NCBI RefSeq assembly: GCF_027744825.2
Contig: NC_071348.1
Location: 16,649,563-16,713,562 of the forward strand
Direction of reading: 5' to 3'
DNA: 64,000 nt
DNA from: Synchiropus splendidus
Taxonomy: Eukaryota > Chordata > Actinopteri > Syngnathiformes > Callionymidae
Under the pieces are notes generated by a model. That model was given only the letters and a program-made list of their open reading frames with translations. It searched no databases and was not told the DNA's origin. Position 1 is the stretch's first letter. Each line of letters opens with the position of its first letter. A program made the position numbers and the translations under genes. This document shows, in pieces, positions 45,690 through 55,800 of this stretch.

Positions 45690-47465
45690 TGCCAGGTGGA
45701 GGGTTTGGATTGGCGGCGCGGCTTTCCCGCTCATTCAGCCGTCATGCTCAATGCGTGATGTGCTCGGCCCGGGAGCTTGACCATCCAACCCGGCCCTGAC
45801 ATAGCAAACATTGCTCAGTGGAATGGTGTCTACGCCATCGACAACCAGCTCACAGCGCTTGAGAACATTAGCGCGTTCTTTATGAGCTCCGTGTACCAGC
45901 CCATCCATCGCAGAACCTCTCTCACTCCACCAAAGATTCTGGAGATTCAACAGTCCATCCGTGTGGTGCTCCGCTCGTGGCGCCTCCTCCACACACACGC
46001 TGGGGGGAACACCGTTGCTGGTCGAAGGGACGGGGTGAGCCCAGCCGTCGGGATCATAGTCGCGATGATCATCGCTGCTTCTCTTGGAGAGACCAGTCGG
46101 CTGCTCTCACCTCTGCTCCCTCCAAAAACGTAGGAAGAAAACTTTGTATCTAAAATTATACATCTGAGCCAAAGTCTAACTTGAACAAAAAATAAGATCC
46201 TTTACTTTGATATCGGATCTGTTTTGTCTCAGCCCAAAATTAGGGTTTATCACCCGCCAAGTTCTCTTCCGGTTCCAGTCAGTGCGAACTAGAGCGGCAG
46301 CTCTCCGGCTGTTGGACATACACCTCCCGTGTACCTCCACGCGTTCGTTTACTCGTCAGAATGACGACCAAGAAGCCAACAAGTTATATCCAAGATTTAT
46401 TCCCTAACAGATGACTGTAACACAAAGGCAGAATTCTGGGTCAGCAACTACGCCTGACTTAGCTTTAGCAGAAGTCCGATAGGGCGACAAAAAACTATCT
46501 GAGGTCTTGACCCTTTATTCACAAAAGTTTCTCTACGTGGGCTCCGTCCTCGATTGGTCCCTCTAACGAGTTACAATTTTTGTTCCACCAGTGTGGTTCA
46601 CTCCAGTCTTTGGACTCCACCTGCAACTTCAAATTCTCACACACACTCAACCACACTGCCTCATCCAGCATTCCTGTGTCTGTAAATAACTTCAATATTA
46701 GTAGTACAAACAATGATTAATATTCATACCGTAGAATAAATGCACAATTCTCATTACGGTTTCAAAAATTTGTTTTTGTTTGACATCGTCTCAGGAGACC
46801 GAGCAGAATAGTAACGGTCTCTCTGCCTCCTTATCCCTGACGCCAGAACGGTCCCTGGGGAAGTTTCTGGAGCCAAGAAGTTTCGTCTTTTCTTAACATC
46901 GCCACAATAATAAGCATAGGGGTCAAAAAACTCTTTCCCGTCTCTAAACAGATCCCGTTTCCAGCCAAGTGTCAGGAGAGTTTCAATTCTGCCATTAACT
47001 CTTCTTATTCCTCAGACTCGCCAATGTCCAGCAGGGGTCACCACAGGACCGCGAAAGCCACCACTTCAGAGGATCACACAGTAGGATCGGCGTGCCAGAC
47101 CGGCTCTGTTCTCAGCTCCCTCACGGGATGTCTGATGCGATGTCTGTCTGTGATTCTGTTCTCTGCAGCCCTCCAAACCTCTCAGAGGCAGGTAGGACAT
47201 CGTCATCTACAGTGTCATCTCTTTCTGAGGATGATTGGGCCAGTCCCTCGGGTCTCCATCTTCGGAGAATTGCAGTGTCAGATCAAGGTACACTGCTAGA
47301 TTGGGGGCTCTACTTCCTGTGACGGTTCAGCTGACAAAAGCGAGTCTGTTTATGAAGAACCAGCGGGACTTGAAGTCCCCAGAGGAGCGCTGAGCACCGA
47401 CGGCCCTTTCAACCTGGACCTGCGCCGGAGGGCGGGTCCGCTCCTGTGCTCAGGGCGCCTGTGTT
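45690..47465 (+). mobile_element. DIRS-type retrotransposon fragment, plus strand (copy C)
   Basis: Gag-side region: MTIQPGPDIANIAQWNGVYA through IHRRTSLTPPKILEIQQSI and LGETSRLLSPLLPPKT (45,777-46,133). After an unrelated insertion come the CGTCTCAGGAGACCGAG, CTCTGCAGCCCTCCAAACC and GATCAAGGTACACTG blocks shared by all copies. It ends before the reverse transcriptase. Confidence 0.75.
46291..46765. mobile_element. Unidentified ~475-bp insertion in DIRS copy C
   Basis: Copies D and F run directly from CAGTCNGNNCGAA to GCTTCAAAAATG, whereas this copy has about 475 bp between the equivalent points. The insert carries no recognised domain. Ends and target duplication are not clear. Confidence 0.5.
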
Positions 47466-47830
47466 ACAGGTCTCGGTTACCGGGCCCAACTGCAGATGAG
47501 TTGCCTGTTTTAAAAACAGTAGAAATGATCAGGGGCGACACCTGCTTCCACTCCGTACAGCGCAGCTCAGCAGACTGATCAGTGCTGACGACGCTGTTAA
47601 TCAAGAGCGTCCCCGGATGCAAACAGCGCCACTTCGCCTCCTGCTGGCCATGGGACCACCCAAAATACTTGAATAAATTTAACTATAAGTCTTTCCCCTG
47701 CACCGAAACCACGCCCCTAATTATAGCAACCAGCAACTTATCTACATAAAAAAAAAAAATATGAACACTATTATATATATTTTTTAATAACAAAAATTGT
47801 GATCACACATTTTGCGTCACTCAGGCCTAC
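47466..47830. other. No gene seen
   Basis: Short GC-rich then AT-rich non-coding sequence between two DIRS-derived blocks. Confidence 0.4.
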
Positions 47831-48780
47831 CGGCCTACTAGATGTCTTGCGCCAATGACCTCACCCCTAAGGTCGAGCAAAACATTGTTAGTCCGGATGC
47901 AGTGTAGTGGCACCAATAAGCCTCCATACAGTGGGTCTGGGTGTCCCCCTGGTGCCCCTCTCGTTGCCAAATCAGGTGCTTCCCTGCTCTGGCGACTACA
48001 CAGGGGAACCTGACGCCATCCCATAGCCACAGCACTAACGTGGAAGAACACACTTGGCACCGTCCATATTTGGAGGTAGAACTCGGCAGCGGAGAGATGT
48101 TCGGCTCATGAAGAAGCGCTGCCAAAGAGAAACACTTTATTGCACCAAAAACACAAAAGCATCAGCCCTATTAATGTTCGCTCCACTCAGGAGGGAGGGC
48201 GTTGCACCACCTGACCGAAGGAAAAAGGTGCATTTAGATGAAGAGAGCCTCCCCTCGGTCAGCTAGCGATTCTCTCATCTATTGGCCACAGCTGCTGGAA
48301 GCACCTGTAAACAGGACAACATGAGGCAAAGAAGAAGTTGCTGCCTCAGACAAATAGAAATCTGCAAAAGTTGAGCCGTAAGCTCAGGAGGCTGCTTGTA
48401 AGATTTCTGCCAAAGAAAGTCCTCTGAAGGCAGCTATGGATGGTGCCCCTTTTTACCACCTGCCAGAGCCACCCACATCTTATCTGTTTTCCTGAAGGCC
48501 TTGACTCCATTCAGATATGCTCTCAGTGCACTCACGGGACACACCTTGTGGAAGCGCTAGTGGTTCTCATCCGGGTGGGGGGTAAGACAGAAAGCCTTCA
48601 CTGAAAAATTCCTGACCTCAGAAGAGGCACAAATGAATTTGGGAAAAAAAAGACTAATCGAGAAGGCACATAGTTCTCCAAACCCTCCTGATGGAGGCCA
48701 GGACTAGGAGGAGAGCTGCTATGTGAGCCTCCAGCTATAAAGGAGCCTGATCAAGTGGCTCGAAGGGAACTTCAGAGAGA
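47830..48780 (-). pseudogene. Second DIRS-like family, recombinase 3' region (copy of 15,180-16,150)
   Basis: The minus strand encodes VCPVSALRAYLNGVKAFRK then TDKMWVALAGGKKGHH, followed by worn ASW-box sequence. The remainder matches 15,180-15,600 closely (CCTCCATACAGTGGGTCTGG, AGAGAAACACTTTATTGCAC, GATTCTCTCATCTATTGGCC). Confidence 0.6.
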
Positions 48781-48805
48781 GACTTTAATACCAATTGAAG
48801 ACTCC

Positions 48806-48871
48806 TTCATGCAGGGATCTCGAAGACTCAGACCGACCGGTGCGTCTGAGTCTTCGAGATCCCTGCATGAA
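48806..48871. repeat. Perfect 28-bp inverted repeat with 10-nt loop
   Basis: The left arm 48,806-48,833 (TTCATGCAGGGATCTCGAAG...) is exactly complementary to 48,844-48,871, loop CGACCGGTGC. It sits at the border of two repeat pieces. Confidence 0.97.
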
Positions 48872-48879
48872 CTGGAATA

Positions 48880-49735
48880 GCAGTGGATGTTTGCCCAACG
48901 GACACCAGTCCAAACCCATTGAGCATTATATGCTTTGAGTGGTGATTTAGCATTTCGAATAGTGAACTGCACCTCGTGGGCAGAGGACCACCTGCTAGCC
49001 TTGAAGTAGCCATGCTTTGAGGGGACGACCCAGGACTTGCGGTCCCCTCATCATTTCTGGCCCCTGCTGCAGGACTGTTTGCAGTTTGCAGCACACCCCT
49101 GTGTGAGTGTGTGTGTGAACACAGGTGGCAGAGTCGCGCAGTCCAAAACACCTCCCGGGACTCTGGAACACCTATGAGGTCATCTTGACCAAAGACCAAA
49201 GCTTAACCCCCAGCCTTGCAATGTGGCCTGACCTGAGAACCATGGTCAATTACCATGTTTTTCCATACCGGACGTCTAACTTGCACCGCTGGCTCCTTTG
49301 CCAGACGGCCGTCAAGGAGATGCACGTTTTACTGCACTAAAGCGCCTGCAATGTCACCGACAATGTTGCTTTGGTATGACGGAAGGTGGTGTGCCCAGTG
49401 TCCTGTCGCTATCTCGGATGGCCAGGGCCTCACACGGGACCTGCCTATGAGAGTTCCTACCTCACCGCCACTCCCAGGGTCTATCCAGCCTGAATGAATG
49501 AATGGGTTGTGAAGATGTAGCTTTAACAACCCCTCATAAATAGAGTGTAATTTTACACCCCGGGTGGCAGGTCTGCCGCCTCAACTTTGCCACCGTAAGC
49601 TGAAACTGAAGGTGGCGTTAACAACCCCTCATATATCGAGTGTAACTTACACTCTGGATCAGCAGGAACTGCGTTGCTCTCTTTTAGCCACTATACCGCT
49701 GAAATAGAAAGTGGCAGTAACAATCCTGCATACTT
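48880..49735. repeat. Dispersed repeat homologous to 16,480-17,330
   Basis: Shares GCCTTGCAATGTGGCCTGAC, CAGACGGCCGTCAAGGAGAT and CCTGCCTATGAGAGTTCCTA with the copy at 16.8-17.2 kb, then three ~95-bp units starting TAACAAYCCYKCATA, one with the perfect palindrome GAGTGTAACTTACACTC (49,639-49,655). Part of it (48,880-49,080) recurs inverted at 55,570-55,800. Confidence 0.8.
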
Positions 49736-49803
49736 GGAGAGAAACCATTTACTGAGCAGCTACAGTCAGGGTTCTAGTCTGAGCTGAGCAAGAAAGAGGG
49801 AGT

Positions 49804-50370
49804 TTATTCACAAATGAAAAAACAGCTATGCAGGAATTCGGTGGATCTTGGGACGCTGCACACTCCACTGCACTGAAATGAAGCAGATACCGGTGTCCCA
49901 GGGCCAGGGCTGTGAATGAGGGCCTCCTGGTCGCAGGGTTCGGCTGCACCTGAAGACAGAATGACATGAGGGAAGGAGGATGCAGACACATTAGACACAT
50001 AGTGGTCAGCAAACGTAGACATTGATGACCAAGAAGCTGCCTGGCAGTTATCTTTAAGAGACACTTCCTTGAAAGCAGCCACAGATGTTGCCAGGCCTCT
50101 GGTCGAGTGTGCTCTCAGTGATTCCGGTGCCTGTTTTCCCGCTGTCTCATAGGCTTTCATGATGGAAATTCTAAACCAATTTTACAACCTGTGAGGGGAC
50201 AGTGCCTGACGCTTCTTTCCACAGGGGAGAGACACCCACAGAGTGTCCGACTTTCTGGAGGGTGGGACTCGATCCAAATAAACTTTTAGCTTTCTAACCA
50301 GACACATTTTGTGTAAACTGTCATGCTCCTCGTCTGAAAGTGGAGGAGGGCAGAAAGACTTTACTGCCAA
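49804..50370 (-). pseudogene. DIRS tyrosine recombinase, copy D
   Basis: Integrates the circular cDNA by site-specific recombination. Readable from about 50,370: CPPPLSDEEHDSLHKMCLVR, KLKVYLDRVPPSRKSDTLWV, then after a frame change LRAHSTRGLATSVAAFKEVS (about 50,080), holding the HxxR box with its Arg, followed by CQAASWSSMSTFADHYVSNV with a candidate nucleophilic Tyr. One frame change near 50,190 separates the N-terminal part from the HxxR part. The active-site residues visible (His, Arg, Trp/His-position Trp, Tyr) look intact. Confidence 0.8.
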
Positions 50371-50804
50371 GGTGCTGATCTACGGGAAGAGAACCAGAGA
50401 GGACATTTGAAGTTATCTCTGCTGGGAAAGACATCAGCGACATGGTGGCCGAATAACTCCCTGATTATGTTTGCCATCTCCTGAGATAAACTCCACTTAT
50501 CTGGCAGTGGTCTCCGAGATAATCCATCTGCTGCCACATTGTCTACACCTGGCACATCCAGAGCCCTCAATGAGGCTAAATGTACATCAGCCCAGAGCCA
50601 ATTATTTCTGGCTAGGTTGTGTAACGCAGACGACCTCCCCCTACCCTGGCGGTTGACAAAGCTGCCTGATCTCACCATAACGTGGTTCCCAATTTGATAG
50701 AGAGAAAGAGCCACCAACACTTTAAAAACTGCCAACATTTCCAGCAGGTTAATTTGACGACCTTCGGAACTGCTCCAGATCCCGCTGACGCTGAACAGAA
50801 CCAT
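50361..50804 (-). CDS. DIRS RNase H domain, copy D
   Basis: A 147-codon open frame that degrades the RNA strand of the cDNA hybrid. It contains INLLEMLAVFKVLVAL (Glu position), then a segment where the usual DN of the active site is not clear (MVRSGSFVNRQGRGRSS), then HNLARNNWLWADVHLASLRA, DVPGVDNVAADGLSRR (typical Asp-containing end of the DIRS/retroviral RNase H) and DVFPSRDNFKCPLWF. It is contiguous with the recombinase arm in an overlapping frame, as in DIRS. Confidence 0.75.
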   Translation of the reverse strand: MVLFSVSGIWSSSEGRQINLLEMLAVFKVLVALSLYQIGNHVMVRSGSFVNRQGRGRSSALHNLARNNWLWADVHLASLRALDVPGVDNVAADGLSRRPLPDKWSLSQEMANIIRELFGHHVADVFPSRDNFKCPLWFSSRRSAPWQ

Positions 50805-50889
50805 GTGGCCTCCCCAGCCTCACAGAGATGCATCTGCAAAGACTTGTAGGACTTGCTGGATCCTGAAAAGCGCGCTGAGTCCCAGTCAG

Positions 50890-51650
50890 AGCACGACCTT
50901 CCTGGGGTTCATGCTGGACTCAGTCTCGGGTCAGGCCCGATTCCCGTGACTCGAGATTTGTGTTCTGGTCTCTGATCCCGAGTCGGGTGAGGGTGCAGGC
51001 CGCCAAACCACTTCTGAAGACTTCGGATGTGGGGAAGGCCCAGCTGGACCAAGGCGTGGCCCGCTGCCTCATTAGCGCGATGTGGTCCAACACAAAGCTG
51101 GTGTGCACTCATGACTCCTGTTTGGACCTGGCTAGAATCAACCAGTAGTCCAAGTACCTCAGAATCCACAGACCCGGTCTCCTTAGTGGTTTGAGCTCCG
51201 CCTCCACGCACTTGGTGAAGGTGCGAGGCACATGACACTAGAGACCGTGTTGTGGAAGTAGGCGTCTGCAAGATCTATGGAGGTCTTCCACTCTCACACT
51301 CAGACGCACTCCACGAGTCTCCTGGTAGTCCGGAACCGCTGTCTGGTCATGAATTGGTTGAGGAGACTGAGGTCCAGAACAGGTCTCCACTCTCCTGTCT
51401 TCTTGGGTGCCAGAAAGTACCTAGAATAAAACCCAGCGTAGGAGGATCGCTTTGGCACGAGCTCGTTTACTTCCTTTGACAGGAGAGCGCGGTTCTCCTC
51501 CATCAGAGATGACCGCTGGTTCTCTGAGTTCACCCTGGTCCACGTGGTGTCGCAGAACCTCGGGGTTGACTGTGAAACTGAAGGACGTGTCAATGACCGA
51601 ATATCTTCTCGATCCATATGGGCAGGTGAGGAGACAGGCACTTTCAATTC
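50890..51650 (-). pseudogene. DIRS reverse transcriptase, copy D
   Basis: From 51,647: a lead-in, then ALLSKEVNELVPKRSS, FYSRYFLAPKKTGEWRPVL and DLSLLNQFMTRQRF (about 51,350). After a frame change, a DLADAYF motif A region near 51,265, and near 51,150 ILRYLDYWLI, where DIRS and other RTs have YLDD. The second catalytic Asp is therefore replaced by Tyr. A segment between motif A and motif C that includes the LPFGL box is shortened. It cannot be active. Confidence 0.8.
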
Positions 51651-51976
51651 GGAAGATACACTGTCAAGACAGGCGACCTAAGCACAGGAGCGCACCCGGC
51701 CTCCGGGGCGGGTCAAGGTTAAAAGGGTCGTCGGTTCTCAGCGCCCACTCCTCAGGTCACTTCAACTCCGGTGGTTCTTCAAAAACTGACTTGCTTTTGT
51801 CAGCTGAGCAGTCAGTGGAAGCAGGGCCCCCAAACTTGCAGTGTACCTTGATCTGACAAAAACACATTTTTGAGCCCAGAGTTCGCACTGACTGGAACCG
51901 GAAGAGAACTTGTCCGGTGAGAAACCATAATTTTGGGCAGAGAATAAACAGACGCGAAACCGTAAACCGTTTTTAT

Positions 51977-52900
51977 TCAAGTTAGACTTTGGTTTAGATG
52001 CATACTTTTTGATACAAAGTGTTCTTCGTACACCGTTGGAGGGAGCAGTGGTGAGAGCAGCCGACTTGTTTCTCCAATAGGAGCAGCGATGATCAGAGCG
52101 GCCATGATCCAGACGACTGCGCTCTCCTTGCCCCTTCGACCAGCGACGGTGTTCGACCCGGGCGGCGGCTGTCTGTGGAGGAGGCGCCGCAAGCAGAGCA
52201 CCACACCGACGGACTGTTGAATCTCCAAAATTTCTGGTGGAGTGAGAGAGGTTCTGCGATGGATGAGTCTGTCCACGGAGCTCATAAAGAGCACAATGAT
52301 GTTCTCAAGCGCTATGAGCTGGTTGCCGATGGCGTATACACCATTCCACTGCGTGATGGTGGGATGGTCACTCCTCAGGGGAGAAGTCGAGCTCCAGCGG
52401 CGAGGGCATCGCGCATCGCAAATCGCGCATGACTTCTGAGTGAGATGGAACACAGCGCTGCAAATCAAACACTCCACCTGGCAGTAAGCTCCGTACCTGA
52501 TCACGTGCGGTGCGAGTGCCAGTGGAGTGTCGTAACTGCAACGGGAATAGTCCGGATTTCTTCCAGTTGTGGGCAGACAACATGCGGTCGCGTCCTGTGT
52601 GTAGTCTCACCATCCATCGCCAGCGGGCCATCAGTGAAGTGGGATGATTCTTGAGCAGGAGGTGGAGAGAGAGCTCAACTTCGATACGACGGCCGGCGGA
52701 TGCCATGAGGGACAGATGAAGATCAAGCGGGAACCTGCCTGACTCCACCACACGGAACTCAGCGAAGTCTGGGAACACAGTCTACAGATCCACCTCATAG
52801 CAGCGCCTGGCTCTCGTCAAACTTATCCCATGGCTTGGAAGCAGGAAATGTGGAATGGTTCGACTGCTTGTAGGCCAGTCGCAGCGCCCTATTCGTAGAG
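51977..52900 (-). pseudogene. DIRS gag-side ORF, copy D
   Basis: Two overlapping frames: 52,778-52,368 (FAEFRVVESGRFPLDLHLSL, ELSLHLLLKNHPTSLMARWR, AHNWKKSGLFPLQLRHSTG) and 52,504-51,977 (TITQWNGVYAIGNQLIALEN, HRRTSLTPPEILEIQQSVGV, PIGETSRLLSPLLPPT). The same proteins can be traced in copies A, C, E and F2, so the region was coding in the ancestor. The role as structural (gag) protein is inferred from position; no zinc knuckle is seen. Confidence 0.6.
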
Positions 52901-52972
52901 GTTTAGTGTTGATCACACTAGAAAGAGTGTTTTTCCTATTGTTGGAGGTGAAATTTTCATTTTCTCAGTCAC
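52901..52972. repeat. Short piece of 188-bp satellite at the DIRS junction
   Basis: GTTTAGTGTTGATCACACTA then GAAAGAGTGTTTTTCCTAT matches the satellite. It is joined to copy D at the gag side and cut off at copy E. Confidence 0.85.
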
Positions 52973-52974
52973 CC

Positions 52975-54565
52975 CTTTAACAGCGGTCCTCCTCCATCAG
53001 ACATGACCGCTGGAGCTCTGAGTTCACTCAGGTCCACATAGTGTCGCGGAACCAGGGGGTTGACTGTGAAACTGAAGGGCGTGTCAATGACCGTATATTT
53101 TCTCAATCCATATGGGCTCGTGAGGAGACAGGCGCTTTCAATTTGGAAGATACTCTCTCAAGACAGATGCCCTGAGCACAGGAGCGGACCCGGCTTCCAG
53201 GGAGGGCCTACGATGAAAGGGTCTTCGGTGCTCAGCGCCCACTCCTCTGGGCACTTCAAGTCCCGCTGGTTGTTCAAAAACATACTTGCTTTTGTCAGCT
53301 GAGCCATCAGAGGAAGTAGGGCCACCAAACTTGCAGTGTACCTTGATCTGACACTGCAATTCTTCTGACATGGACACCCGAGGGACCGGCCGAATCTCAG
53401 AAAGAGATGACGAGGTAGGACGATGTCCTGCTTGCTTCTGAGAGGTTTGGAGGGCTGCAGAGAAAAGAATCACAGACAGACATCGCATCAGACATCGCGG
53501 GAGGGAGCTGAGAACAGAGTAGGTCTGGCACGCAGCGCCTAATGCGAGTTCCACTGAAGTGATGGCTTTCACGGTCCTGTGGCGACCCCTGCTAAAAACT
53601 GCTGAGTCTGAGGAATAAGAAGAGTTAATGGCATGAATTGAAACTCCCCTGACTTTTGTCGAGAACGAGACGGGAGAGACGGGAAAGAGTTATTTGACGC
53701 CTATGCTTCTTATTGTGGAGAAGCTAAGGAAAAACCTAACTTCTTTGCTCCAGAAACTTCCCCGTCTCCTGAGACGATGTCAAACAAAAACACATTTTTG
53801 AAGCCGGAGTTCGCACGGAGTGGAACTGGAGGTGAACTTGGCGGTGATAAACCCTAATTTTGGGCAGAGAGGAAACAGACCTGATACCAATGTAATGCAT
53901 CTTATTTTTTATTCAAGTTAGACTTTGCTACAGATGCATTCTTTTACATAGAAAGATTTATTCGTACGTGTTTGGAGGGAGCAGAGGTGAGAGCAGCTGA
54001 CTGGTTTCTTCAAGAGGAGCTGCGAGGATCAGTGCGGCTATGATCCTGATGGCTGGGCTCACCCCGCCCCTTCGACCAGCGACAGTGTTCCACCCGGGCG
54101 GCGTCTGTGTGTGGAGGAGGCACCGCAAGAAGAGCACCACGCCCACGGACTGTTGAATCTCCAAAATCTCTGGTGGAGTGAGACAGGTTCTGCGATGGAT
54201 GAGTCTGTCCACGGAGCTCATAAAGAGCGCAATGATGTTCTCAAGCGCTATGTGCTGGTTGCGGACAGCATCACCAGACACCATTCCACTGCGCGATGCT
54301 AGGATGGTCACTCCTCAGGGGAGAAGTCGTGCTCCAGGGGCGAGGGCATTGCAAATCGTAAATCGCGCACGACTTCTGAGTGAGAGGGAACACAGTGCGA
54401 CAAATCCAAACCCTCCACCTAAGCAGTAAGCTTCGTACCTGACCACGTGTGGAGCCAGTGCCACCGGAGTGTCAGAACTGCGCCGGTAATAGTCCGGATA
54501 TCTTCCAGTTGTGGGCAGACAACATGCGGTCGTGACCTGTGTGTAGTCTCGCCATCCAACGCCAG
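52975..54565 (-). mobile_element. DIRS-type retrotransposon fragment (copy E)
   Basis: Second minus-strand copy. It starts inside the region before the reverse transcriptase and runs up through CTCTGCAGCCCTCC-type, CGTCTCAGGAG-type and the gag-side region (HRRTCLTPPEILEIQQSVGV at about 54,190) to CCATCCAACGCCAGCGG at 54,565. It is truncated at both ends. Confidence 0.8.
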
Positions 54566-54839
54566 CGGGGTCTGAATGGCTATTCAGACAATCAAATCAA
54601 TCAAAATACACATAGCTGGGCAGTCTAAATAGGTGTATCAAAGAGACATGTTTATTTTGGATCTGAACAGCCACTTACCCACATTAAAGAATCCGGGTCA
54701 AGATGACCCGCAACATCATCTTTGTATACAAACTCTGCACAGACATGTCACTTGACATCAAAGTGTCCAGATTTTTCACACCTGTTCAAGACCCTTGATG
54801 AGGAAAAGTCACAAAATTTCATGAAGAAAAAGTCAGGAT

Positions 54840-55310
54840 AACCACTATTTTTATGAACACAAAAACGGGTATTGGTCAAATTGACCCTAAGCATAATATG
54901 AGGGTTAAAGCTTTTCTTGGTCTGATAAACTTTTATAACAAATTCTTGCCGAACATGTCTTCTTTGTTGGTTCCACTACACAAGTTACTGAGGAAGGATG
55001 AGAAATGGTGGTGGGAGGTTGCGCAAGAAGAGGCTTTTAAGCAGGCAAAGAAGTTACTATAAAGCAGTCAAGTGTTGGTTCATTATGATGAACAAAAACT
55101 TACTGCTGTCATATGATACCTGACCTTATGGGATGGGGGCAGTCTTGGCACACAGGCTGGAAGGGGGAGCAGAAAAGCCTATTGGTTATGACTCACAGCA
55201 GCAGAAAAAAACTATTCGCAGTTGGATAAAGAGGGCTTAGCAGTCATTTTTGGGGTGCAGTACTTTCACAAATATTTGTGTGGACTGGTTTGCCAGGACG
55301 CGCAGCAATT
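54840..55310 (+). pseudogene. Ty3/Gypsy pol fragment (RT end and RNase H)
   Basis: 54,891-55,062 encodes VKAFLGLINFYNKFLPNMSS, LLVPLHKLLRKDEKWWW and AQEEAFKQAKKLL, the typical Ty3/Gypsy stretch after the RT thumb. Downstream, in broken frames, comes VLVHYDEQK-like and TAAEKNYSQLDKEGLAVIFG then VQYFHKYLCG of the RNase H. Stops and frame changes throughout; no LTR seen. Confidence 0.85.
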
Positions 55311-55565
55311 GTTCTCCCCTGACTGCGATGAGACCAGCATGAAGTTTCCGTGGTCCAGATGAGCCGCTCCGCACCTCTTCAAGTCTCAAGCTTCTTCTCT
55401 TGATGTGCCAGATGCGCCGGCTCCGGCTGTAATTTCACAATTACAGAGTCACTCACTCACGCCTCTGTAATTTCACAATCACATTTTGCGGAGTGCCCTG
55501 GCACTTCCAGTGAAGTAGAAAGGCTGGTGTAATATTCCTAGAATATGTTTGTGTCCAGCTGTCTG
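55311..55565. other. No gene seen
   Basis: Non-coding sequence between the Gypsy remnant and a DIRS-associated repeat. Confidence 0.4.
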
Positions 55566-55569
55566 TGGA

Positions 55570-55800
55570 GTCTGCCTCCCTCCCAAACAGTCCTGCAGCA
55601 GGGGGCAGAAATTATGAGCGGACCTCCGATCCTGGGGCGTCCCCTCAAAGCATGGCTACTTCAAGGCTAGCAGGTGGTCCTCTGCCCCCCGAAGTGCAGT
55701 TCACTATTCGAAATGCTAAAGCAACCGCAACACTCAAAGTATATAATCCCAAATGAGTGTGGACTGCCGTCTGTTGGGTAAACATCAACTGCTCGTGCAA
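55570..55800 (-). repeat. Inverted copy of 48,880-49,080
   Basis: GCATGGCTACTTCAAGGCTA, GCAGTTCACTATTCGAAATG and CGTCTGTTGGGTAAACATC are the reverse complement of sequence at 48,890-49,080, with small differences. Confidence 0.8.

Larger units (their letters stand above)
49737..52900 (-). mobile_element. DIRS-type tyrosine-recombinase retrotransposon, fullest copy (copy D)
   Basis: On the minus strand the parts follow in order: satellite junction and gag-side region (52,900-51,980), a connecting region, reverse transcriptase (51,650-50,900), RNase H (50,804-50,361), tyrosine recombinase (50,370-49,804) and the 3' end CATTTACTGAGCAGCTACAG. This is the DIRS gene set. No LTRs in direct orientation and no DDE integrase are found, consistent with YR retrotransposons. 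Frames are broken in gag, RT and recombinase. Confidence 0.88.
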
